Source: an uncultured Oscillospiraceae bacterium (GTDB lineage Bacteria > Bacillota > Clostridia > Oscillospirales > Oscillospiraceae). From it: a DNA stretch of 64,000 nt. Below, in pieces: positions 17,170 to 24,930 of the stretch. How positions within the stretch are numbered: the first letter of the stretch is position 1; every line of letters starts with the position of its first letter. The stretch lies in assembly GCA_934573855.1 (NCBI GenBank), contig CAKTMF010000005.1, positions 1 to 64,000 on the forward strand, written 5' to 3'. Position numbers and translations under genes: made by a program. The notes under the pieces are model-generated. The model was given only the letters and a program-made list of their open reading frames with translations, was not told the origin of the DNA and made no database searches.

Positions 17170-17185
17170 AGTTTCATGTGAAACA
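17170..17185 (+). promoter_or_regulatory. parS-like site 3, abutting the parA promoter
   Basis: AGTTTCATGTGAAACA, same variant core as site 1. It ends at the base immediately before the -35 box of the parAB promoter, so ParB bound here could directly affect parAB transcription. Confidence 0.82.
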
Positions 17186-17214
17186 TTGCAATATAGGGTC
17201 CGACCTGATATAAT
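17186..17214 (+). promoter_or_regulatory. parAB promoter
   Basis: TTGCAA (17186-17191), 17 bp, TATAAT (17209-17214), 31 bp upstream of the parA start. Confidence 0.75.
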
Positions 17215-17245
17215 GCATAGGCAAAACAAATCAGGGAGAAAAGAT

Positions 17246-18013
<768 letters not shown>

Positions 18014-18889
18014 ATGGCAGTAAAGGAAAAGAAGGGTCTGGGCGCCGGTCTGGACGTACTCTTCGGCGCGAACGACTTTGACGAGACCGAGGGAGAGCTT
18101 CTCACTCTGCCTATCTCCAAGGTGGAGCCGAGAAAGGAGCAGCCGCGCGAATATTTCGACGAGCAGGCGCTCGCGGAGCTTGCGGACTCCATCGCGCAGT
18201 ACGGGCTTATCCAGCCCATCACCGTGCGAAAGCTCGACAGCGGCTATTATCAGATAATCGCCGGTGAGCGCCGCTGGCGCGCGTCGCGTCTCGCTGGACT
18301 CGACGAGGTGCCGGTGAGGGTCATCGAGGCCGACGACAGGCTGACGGCAGAGCTTGCACTCGTGGAGAATCTCCAGCGCGAGGGACTCAACCCTATCGAG
18401 GAGGCCAAGGGCTACCGTACTCTTATCGAGGCGCACGGCCTGACGCAGGACGAGGTCGCAAAGAGCGTCGGGCGCTCCCGTCCCGCCGTGACGAACGCGC
18501 TGCGTCTCCTGTCGCTGAGTCCGAGGGTTCTTGAGATGGTGGAAAAGGGCGAGCTTTCGGCGGGTCATGCCCGCGCGCTGCTCACCGTATCAGAGGCTGA
18601 TAAGCAGCTGGACGCCGCGAACGAGGTGATAAGGAAGTCCTACTCCGTCAGAAAGACCGAGCAGCTGGCCTCACGTCTCTCGAAGGAAGCCAAGTCCGAG
18701 CCGTCGAAGGCCACCGGCATATCCGTGGATTACGCCGCGGAGGTATCGGAGCAGCTCTCAAAGCTCCTCGGCCGCAGGGTAAAGCTCACCGACGGGAAAA
18801 AGACCGGCAGGATAGAGCTGGAATTTTACGGCGCGGACGACCGCGAGGCGCTCATCAACGCCCTGAAAAAGCTCAAAACCGAGCAATAA
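18014..18889 (+). CDS. parB: Chromosome partitioning protein ParB/Spo0J
   Basis: CTP-dependent clamp that loads at parS, spreads along DNA and recruits SMC. It is 291 aa with an N-terminal linker, the ParB/Srx-type CTPase domain (~35-125, with PRKEQPREYFDE and the box GERRWRASRLAGL) and a helix-turn-helix (~150-180, TQDEVAKSVGRSRPAVTNAL). The C-terminal dimerisation helices end the protein. Translation starts immediately after the parA stop. Three parS-like sites lie 0.8-1.3 kb upstream. Confidence 0.95.
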   Translation: MAVKEKKGLGAGLDVLFGANDFDETEGELLTLPISKVEPRKEQPREYFDEQALAELADSIAQYGLIQPITVRKLDSGYYQIIAGERRWRASRLAGLDEVPVRVIEADDRLTAELALVENLQREGLNPIEEAKGYRTLIEAHGLTQDEVAKSVGRSRPAVTNALRLLSLSPRVLEMVEKGELSAGHARALLTVSEADKQLDAANEVIRKSYSVRKTEQLASRLSKEAKSEPSKATGISVDYAAEVSEQLSKLLGRRVKLTDGKKTGRIELEFYGADDREALINALKKLKTEQ

Positions 18890-18948
18890 ATAAATAGAAT
18901 TTCAGCCGTCAGCAATGTGATCATTCATTTTTTAATAGGAGAAAAGTT

Positions 18949-20253
18949 ATGCTGGATATTAGGTTTGTACGCGAAAACCCCGAAACAGTCAAGGAAAACA
19001 TTAAGAAAAAGTTCCAGGACGCGAAGCTCGCTATGGTCGACGAGGTCCTTGAGCTGGATAAGAAGAATCGCGCCGCCATCACCGAGGCGAGCGATCTGCG
19101 TGCCAGCCGCAACGCGCTGAGCAAGAAGATAGGCATGCTCATTGGTCAGGCCAAGAAGGACCCCTCCAAGGCCGCCGAGGCCGAAGAGGTCAAAGCCCAG
19201 GTGAAGCGTGACGCCGACCGTCTCGCGGAGCTTGAGAAGCTCGAGGAGGAGTACGCGGAGCGTATCCATCACCTCATGCTGAACATCCCCAACATCATCG
19301 ACCCCTCCGTCCCCATCGGTCCGGACGACAGCGCGAACGTTGAGGTCGAGCGCTTCGGCGAGCCTGCGGTCCCCGACTTCCCCATCCCCTACCATACCGA
19401 GATCATGGAGCGCTTCAACGGCGTTGACATGGACGCCGCCGGCCGTGTCTCCGGCAACGGCTTCTATTATCTCATGGGCGACATAGCGCGCCTGCACTCC
19501 GCCGTTCTGGCTTACGCGCGCGACTTCATGATAAATAAGGGCTTCACCTACTGCATTCCTCCCTTCATGATCCACGGCAACGTCGTCGAGGGCGTCATGA
19601 GCCAGACCGATATGGACGCCATGATGTACAAGATCGAGGGTGAGGATCTCTACCTCATCGGTACCTCCGAGCATTCCATGATAGGCAAATTCATCGACCA
19701 GATCATTCCCGAGGCGAGCCTTCCCCAGACGCTCACCAGCTACTCCCCCTGCTTCCGCAAGGAAAAGGGCGCGCACGGCATCGAGGAGCGCGGCGTGTAC
19801 CGTATCCACCAGTTTGAAAAGCAGGAGATGATCGTGGTCTGCAAGCCCGAGGATTCCATGGACTGGTACGAGAAGATGTGGCGCTACTCCGTGGAGCTGT
19901 TCCGCAGCATGGATATCCCCGTGCGTCAGCTCGAGTGCTGCTCCGGCGACCTCGCCGACCTGAAGGTCAAGTCCTGCGACATTGAGGCGTGGTCCCCCCG
20001 CCAGCAGAAATACTTTGAGGTCTGCTCCTGCTCCAATCTGGGCGACGCTCAGGCACGCCGCCTGAAAATGCGCGTCAAGGGCGAGGACGGCAGGATGTAT
20101 CTCCCCCATACGCTCAACAATACCGTTGTCGCGCCTCCGCGCATGCTCATCGCGTATCTTGAGAACCATCTGCAGGCCGACGGCTCCGTGACCGTTTCCG
20201 AGGTACTGCGTCCCTACATGGGCGGCACTGAGGTACTGGTACCCAAAAAGTAA
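18949..20253 (+). CDS. serS: Seryl-tRNA synthetase
   Basis: Charges tRNA-Ser (and tRNA-Sec where present). The 434-aa protein has the N-terminal tRNA-binding coiled-coil arm (~1-110, rich in K/E) and a class II catalytic domain with motif 2 around FRKEKGAHGIEERGVYRIHQF and motif 3 near the C-terminus. The start ATG has TAGGAGAAAA upstream. No T-box leader fits in the 59-bp gap after parB. A terminator follows directly. Having serS as the immediate upstream neighbour of dnaA is unusual; rpmH-rnpA normally sits there, on the opposite strand. Confidence 0.95.
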   Translation: MLDIRFVRENPETVKENIKKKFQDAKLAMVDEVLELDKKNRAAITEASDLRASRNALSKKIGMLIGQAKKDPSKAAEAEEVKAQVKRDADRLAELEKLEEEYAERIHHLMLNIPNIIDPSVPIGPDDSANVEVERFGEPAVPDFPIPYHTEIMERFNGVDMDAAGRVSGNGFYYLMGDIARLHSAVLAYARDFMINKGFTYCIPPFMIHGNVVEGVMSQTDMDAMMYKIEGEDLYLIGTSEHSMIGKFIDQIIPEASLPQTLTSYSPCFRKEKGAHGIEERGVYRIHQFEKQEMIVVCKPEDSMDWYEKMWRYSVELFRSMDIPVRQLECCSGDLADLKVKSCDIEAWSPRQQKYFEVCSCSNLGDAQARRLKMRVKGEDGRMYLPHTLNNTVVAPPRMLIAYLENHLQADGSVTVSEVLRPYMGGTEVLVPKK

Positions 20254-20269
20254 TTCAACAGAGTTTATC

Positions 20270-20296
20270 AAAGGACGGCTGAAGCCGTCCTTTTTT
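20270..20296 (+). terminator. serS terminator
   Basis: AAAGGACGGCT / AGCCGTCCTTT hairpin followed by a T-run, between serS and the dnaA promoter. Confidence 0.9.
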
Positions 20297-20349
20297 CATT
20301 ATTTCCCACGCATACCTACCTTATTATATTATATGTCTTGAGGTTTTCC

Positions 20350-20378
20350 TTGAAATATTTGATGAATTATGTTATACT
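20350..20378 (+). promoter_or_regulatory. dnaA promoter
   Basis: TTGAAA (20350-20355), 17 bp, TATACT (20373-20378), ~50 bp upstream of the dnaA start. A degenerate DnaA-box-like AGTGGACAA (two mismatches to TGTGGATAA) lies at 20397-20405 in the leader and may allow autoregulation. Confidence 0.75.
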
Positions 20379-20428
20379 TACATATTAGAAAAATACAGTG
20401 GACAACTCTGCTTTCAAAGAGGTGTTAT

Positions 20429-21736
20429 ATGAACTCCATAAATGACATATGGGACGAGATAATTCGTATCCTGTCCCAGCAGCTTACCCCTACGGCCATA
20501 AATACATGGTTTTCCGACTGCACGCCTATCGAGCTGGACGACAGCACCCTTGTCATACACACCACCAGCGATTTCAAGAGAAATATAATCACCTCCCGCT
20601 TTGCCGACACCATTAAGGCCGCGCTCAGCGACCTTTTCTCCTGCGACTTTGACCTTCTAATACTCGCCGGGGACGAGATCGGCGAATACGAGCCGAACAA
20701 AAAGGCCGAGAACAGCCTGCCTGACATGGCCGGCTACACCTTCGACCGCTTCATCGTCGGCAACTCGAACCACTTCGCCCATGCCGCCGCCGTCGCCGTC
20801 AGCCAGAATCCCGGCAAGGTCTACAATCCCCTTTTCATCTACGGAAATTCCGGTCTCGGCAAGACCCACCTTCTCCTCGCCATCGGACAGACTATCCACG
20901 AGAAGGACCCCTCCAAGAAGATAGCCTACATCAAGGGCGACGAGTTCACCAATCAGATGGTCAAATCCATCAAGGACGGCACTGCGGAGGAGTTTCGCGT
21001 AAAGTACCGCAACGTCGACCTTTTCCTCGTGGACGATATCCAGTTCATCGCCGGCAAGCAGTCCACTCAGGACGAGTTTTTCCATACCTTCAATAATATC
21101 TACGAGGCAGGACACCAGATAGTCATCACCTCCGACCGGCCGCCGCTCGAAATGTCGCTGCTGGACGACCGGCTGCGCACCCGCTTTGAGGGCGGACTTA
21201 TGGCGGATATCCAGCCCCCGGACCTTGAGACGAGAATGGCCATCACGCGCAACAAGGCCGCCCAGCTCGGCCTGCTCCTCTCGGATGAGGCCGTCGAGTT
21301 CATCGCCGAGAACATCACCGCGAATATCCGCCAGATAGAGGGCGTGATAAAGCGCCTTACAGCCTACAGAGAAATTCTTGACGACGTCATCACCATCGAC
21401 TCCGTCAAGCGCGCCATCAAGGACGTCATCCGCAACGGTACCTACATCCCCACGCCGGAGCGTATCATCAAGGAGACCGCCCGCTATTATTCCCTGCGCG
21501 AGGAGGATCTGCGCGGCCAGAACCGCAGCAAGAACACCGCCATGGCGCGTCAGGTGTCGATGTACCTTATGCGTTCGCTGACGAATCTCTCTCTCAAGGA
21601 TATCGGCGCGGAGTTTGAGGACAGAAACCACGCCACCGTACTGAGTTCTATACGCAAGGTGGAGGATCTTCTGCAGAGCGACACCGCCATGGCCGGAACG
21701 GTCAGGGACATCACCTCAAACATCAATTCTGTCTGA
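20429..21736 (+). CDS. dnaA: Chromosomal replication initiator DnaA
   Basis: AAA+ initiator that binds DnaA boxes and melts oriC. It is 435 aa: N-terminal interaction domain I (~1-80), short linker, AAA+ domain with Walker A GNSGLGKTH (139-147) and Walker B LFLVDDIQF, and the C-terminal helix-turn-helix domain IV (~345-435). ATG 20429 has AAAGAGGTG upstream; a longer frame from 20369 starts before any ribosome binding site. Odd: the DNA-recognition signature, canonically FGGRDHTTV, reads FEDRNHATV here (396-404), changing the Asp and first Thr that contact bases in E. coli DnaA. Confidence 0.96.
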   Translation: MNSINDIWDEIIRILSQQLTPTAINTWFSDCTPIELDDSTLVIHTTSDFKRNIITSRFADTIKAALSDLFSCDFDLLILAGDEIGEYEPNKKAENSLPDMAGYTFDRFIVGNSNHFAHAAAVAVSQNPGKVYNPLFIYGNSGLGKTHLLLAIGQTIHEKDPSKKIAYIKGDEFTNQMVKSIKDGTAEEFRVKYRNVDLFLVDDIQFIAGKQSTQDEFFHTFNNIYEAGHQIVITSDRPPLEMSLLDDRLRTRFEGGLMADIQPPDLETRMAITRNKAAQLGLLLSDEAVEFIAENITANIRQIEGVIKRLTAYREILDDVITIDSVKRAIKDVIRNGTYIPTPERIIKETARYYSLREEDLRGQNRSKNTAMARQVSMYLMRSLTNLSLKDIGAEFEDRNHATVLSSIRKVEDLLQSDTAMAGTVRDITSNINSV

Positions 21737-21977
21737 GCCTTATACGGGATTTATCCACAAAACGCCTGTTGAAAGTTAAAAGAGCCGCTGTTGAGAGATC
21801 TTCGGCCGTTTCGCCTGTCGGAAGCTTTCAACTTTTCCACAATTTTGTAAACATCAAAATAATAACCGTACCAACGGTTTGACGGGCTTTTCCACAGAAA
21901 TTTGCTCTACTACTACAACTACTAAAAAAAGATTTATTTATTGCTGTAAAGAATTTTTTCTAACGGAGGGACACGAT
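21737..21977 (+). other. oriC: Replication origin oriC with basal unwinding system
   Basis: Non-coding dnaA-dnaN gap. DnaA boxes: perfect TTATCCACA at 21751-21759, and one-mismatch TTTTCCACA at 21833-21841 and 21888-21896. After the last box and a short spacer come six trinucleotides CTA-CTA-CTA-CAA-CTA-CTA (21907-21924), the complement of the 3'-GAT DnaA-trio described in Bacillus. They run into AAAAAAAGATTTATTTATT (21924-21942), a plausible unwinding element. The order box, trios, AT-rich tract is that of the Bacillus basal unwinding system. Neighbouring dnaA, dnaN, parAB and parS support the call. Confidence 0.9.
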
Positions 21978-23090
21978 ATGAAATTCACCTGCGAGAAATA
22001 CCTGCTCCAGAGCGCGTGCGCCGTGACCGGCCGCGCGGCAGCCTCCAAAAGCCCCATTCCCGCGCTCGAGGGTCTGCTCATCCAGGCCGGCGCGAATGTG
22101 CGGATCACCGGCTACGACCTGAAAAAGGGCATATATACGAACATCGAGGCAGACGTGGCGGAGCTTGGCTCCGTCGTCGTGGGCGCAAGGCTCTTCAGCG
22201 AGATGATACGCCGCCTGCCCGACGGGATGGTCACGGTAAGCACCGACGGCAGCTGCAACGTGAACGTCAAGTGCGGCAAGAGCGAGTTCAACTTCATCGG
22301 CATATCCCCCGACGATTATCCCGAAATGCCCGATGTCTCCGGACAGAGCGAGATAGAGCTTCCCCAGAAGATACTCAAGAGTATGATAAACCAGACTATC
22401 TTCGCCGTTTCCGACAACGACGTGCGCCCCATCTATACCGGCACGCTCTTTGAGGTAGAGGGCGATACGCTGACGCTGGTGTCCATCGACGGCTACCGTC
22501 TCGCAAAGCGCACCGAAACGCTCGAGAACGCCGGATTCGAGAGCGGCAGCTTCGTCGTTCCCGGCTCCGCGCTCTCGGATATCGAGCGCATTTGTACAGA
22601 CTCCGACGACAAGGTTAGCATTTCCGTCGGCGCAAAGCACATTTCCTTCAGGATCGGCGAGACCGTGGTCATCACGCGCCGGCTCGAGGGAGAGTTCCTC
22701 AACTACAGAAAGTCCATTCCCGAGGCGTTCCGCTACACCGTGCAGGTCGAGAGGAGCGAGTTCATGTCCACCATCGACCGCGTCTCCCTCATAATCAGCG
22801 AGAAGAACAGCAGCCCCGTGAGGATGACCGTGAACGACGGCACGATAGAGTGCCGCTGCGTCACCCCCATCGGCAAGGCTGAGGACGTCTGCACCTGTGA
22901 GGGCAGCGGCGAGGGAATGGAGATAGGCTTCAACGCGCGCTATATCATGGACGCGCTCAAGGCCTCCGGCAAGGATAAGCTGAACCTCTGCCTGAATACC
23001 GCATCCTCCCCCTGCATAATCACCGCCGCCGACGGCACGGAGAGCTTTACCTATATGATACTGCCCGTCCGCCTACGCGCGGGAGAGTAA
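21978..23090 (+). CDS. dnaN: DNA polymerase III beta subunit (sliding clamp)
   Basis: Ring-shaped dimeric processivity clamp for the replicative polymerase and mismatch repair. The 370-aa protein spans three DnaN domains. It begins MKFTCEKYLLQSACAVTGRA and ends with the usual clamp terminus YMILPVRL plus a short tail. ATG 21978 has CGGAGGG upstream; an in-frame start inside oriC (21879) is rejected. It is the first gene of the right replichore and is transcribed away from oriC. Confidence 0.97.
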   Translation: MKFTCEKYLLQSACAVTGRAAASKSPIPALEGLLIQAGANVRITGYDLKKGIYTNIEADVAELGSVVVGARLFSEMIRRLPDGMVTVSTDGSCNVNVKCGKSEFNFIGISPDDYPEMPDVSGQSEIELPQKILKSMINQTIFAVSDNDVRPIYTGTLFEVEGDTLTLVSIDGYRLAKRTETLENAGFESGSFVVPGSALSDIERICTDSDDKVSISVGAKHISFRIGETVVITRRLEGEFLNYRKSIPEAFRYTVQVERSEFMSTIDRVSLIISEKNSSPVRMTVNDGTIECRCVTPIGKAEDVCTCEGSGEGMEIGFNARYIMDALKASGKDKLNLCLNTASSPCIITAADGTESFTYMILPVRLRAGE

Positions 23091-23104
23091 CGAAGCAGCC
23101 GTAT

Positions 23105-23250
23105 TTATCCCCTCATCAGTCACCTACCGGTGACAGCTTACCCCCAAGAGGAAGCCATGGGCGGCACGGCTCGCTTTCCCCGACTCACCGTAGATGCGGG
23201 GCTCATTCCTCCCGCATGCTTCCCCCGATAGTGGGCGTGTTCCTTCCACG
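23105..23250. repeat. GC-rich intergenic palindromic repeats (cluster 5)
   Basis: CCCCTCATCAGTCACCTACC with a GTCACC--GGTGAC stem, then diverged forms of the GGGGCTTGCTCCTCCC block (here GGGGCTCATTCCTCCC) and a CTTCCCCCGATAG remnant. It fills the dnaN-yaaA gap. This cluster is more diverged than the others. Confidence 0.6.
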
Positions 23251-23343
23251 CCCGTCATTCTCCGTTATAGCCTCTATTGCGCCCTCTGACGAGGGACACA
23301 CATTCATTTTATCCATAACATTTTATTTTAGGAAACCGGAAAA

Positions 23344-23556
23344 ATGGAAAAAATAAATATAAATACCGAATTTATCAAGCTTGATTCGCTGCTGAAATAC
23401 GCCTCACTGGTGGGTACCGGCGGCGAGGCGAAGTACGTCATTGCCGAGGGCATGGTCACCGTCAACGGCGAGGTATGCACACAGCGCGGACGGAAGATAC
23501 GCCCCGGCGACAGAGTCGGCTTTGAACGCTTTGAAATAGAAGTCACAGCGGAATGA
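23344..23556 (+). CDS. yaaA: S4-domain RNA-binding protein YaaA
   Basis: 70-aa protein consisting of one S4 RNA-binding domain, with the VNGEVCTQRGRKIRPGDRV core. It matches the small S4 protein conserved between dnaN and recF in Firmicutes. The role is likely ribosome-associated but not established. Its last codons overlap the recF start by 4 nt (ATGA), so it is co-transcribed with recF, remB and gyrB. Confidence 0.9.
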   Translation: MEKININTEFIKLDSLLKYASLVGTGGEAKYVIAEGMVTVNGEVCTQRGRKIRPGDRVGFERFEIEVTAE

Positions 23557-24653
23557 AGATAAAGAAGATCGCACTTAACGGCTTTCGCAATTACGATTGG
23601 GAGACGGCGGAGTTCGACCCCGGCACCAACGTCATTCACGGGCCGAACGCGCAGGGCAAGACAAATCTACTCGAGGCCGTGTACATGCTCTCGTGCGGCA
23701 GGAGCTTCCGCACCCGCTTCGACCGGGAGCTGGTGGGCTTCGGCTTTTCCGATGCGGAGATACTCGCCGACGTCACCAGCTACGGCAGGGAGCAGACCGT
23801 GAGCATGCGGCTGCGTCCCGGCGTTACCAAAAAAATATTGGTAAACGGCGTTAAAAAAAGCGCCGCTGAGCTGTCGGAAACGGTGAACGCGGTGCTTTTC
23901 TGCCCCGACGACCTCAATATAATAAAGGAAGGCGCGGCCATGCGCCGCAGACTTCTCGATAACGCCATATCTCAGATACGCCCGAGGTACGCCGCGCTCG
24001 TATCGGACTACGCGCGGCTCTACGAGAATAAAACGCGTATATTGAAGGACTGGCGTGACAAGCCGTCGCTCCTCGACACGCTCGACGAGTTCTCCGACGG
24101 CATGTGCCGCGTCTCGGCGCAGATGATACGCTACCGTGCGGCCTTTTCCCAGCGTCTGTGCGAGGCGGCGAAGCCCATACACAGCGAGTTTTCCGGCAGC
24201 GGCGAGGAGCTGGACATAGGCTACTGCACCGTAAGCACTGTGACGGACCCCTTTGCGCCCGCACGGGACATATATTATCAGCTCTGCGACCATCAGGAGA
24301 GCCATCGTCAGGCGGAGATAGACAGTGCGCAGTGCCTTACCGGCGTACACAAGGACGATCTTGAGATACGCATAAACGGCAATAACGCCCGCAGCTTTGC
24401 CTCACAGGGACAGACGAGGACGGCGGCGCTGTCGATGAAGCTCGCCGAGCGGGAGATATTCCTTGCCGAGACCGGGGAGTACCCCATACTGCTGCTCGAC
24501 GATGTGCTTTCGGAGCTTGACTCCCGGCGGCAGGAGTTCGTACTCAACCGCATAGGCGGCGGGCAGACGCTCATCACCTGCTGCGAGGACGACGGCATCT
24601 CAAAACGTACCGGCGGCAGGGTGCTGCATGTCGAAAAAGGGAGGATAAGATAA
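23553..24653 (+). CDS. recF: DNA repair and recombination protein RecF
   Basis: SMC-like ATPase that helps load RecA at single-strand gaps. It is 366 aa: Walker A GPNAQGKTN (~30-38), the QGQTRTAALSMKLAE signature region and Walker B ILLLDDVLSELD near the C-terminus. It overlaps yaaA by 4 nt and shares one base with the remB start, indicating a tightly coupled operon. Confidence 0.96.
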   Translation: MKIKKIALNGFRNYDWETAEFDPGTNVIHGPNAQGKTNLLEAVYMLSCGRSFRTRFDRELVGFGFSDAEILADVTSYGREQTVSMRLRPGVTKKILVNGVKKSAAELSETVNAVLFCPDDLNIIKEGAAMRRRLLDNAISQIRPRYAALVSDYARLYENKTRILKDWRDKPSLLDTLDEFSDGMCRVSAQMIRYRAAFSQRLCEAAKPIHSEFSGSGEELDIGYCTVSTVTDPFAPARDIYYQLCDHQESHRQAEIDSAQCLTGVHKDDLEIRINGNNARSFASQGQTRTAALSMKLAEREIFLAETGEYPILLLDDVLSELDSRRQEFVLNRIGGGQTLITCCEDDGISKRTGGRVLHVEKGRIR

Positions 24654-24901
24654 TGTATCTTCACCTCGGCAAGGGCACCGTGATAGACGAACGGGAGATA
24701 ATAGGTATTTTTGACCTTGATATCACCTCACAATCTCATATAACAAGGCAATATCTGAATTTATCCGAGAGATCGGGAATAGTGATGAACGCGGCGGAGG
24801 ATATACCAAAATCCTTTGTCGTCTGCGCCGGCGGAGAGAGAAAGGTCTATCTCAGCCAGATGGCAAGCTCCACCCTCCTTCGCAGGGCGGAGAGCTTTTG
24901 A
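24653..24901 (+). CDS. remB: DUF370 / RemB-like regulatory protein
   Basis: 82-aa protein in the position of Bacillus yaaB (remB) between recF and gyrB. DUF370 proteins (RemA/RemB) are small DNA-binding or matrix-regulating factors; RemA in Bacillus activates biofilm genes. The sequence begins MYLHLGKGTVIDEREIIGIFD, which fits the family. The start overlaps the last base of recF. Function in this organism is inferred from synteny and family. Confidence 0.88.
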   Translation: MYLHLGKGTVIDEREIIGIFDLDITSQSHITRQYLNLSERSGIVMNAAEDIPKSFVVCAGGERKVYLSQMASSTLLRRAESF

Positions 24902-24930
24902 CCGGACGCACAACATATTCGGAGGAACAC

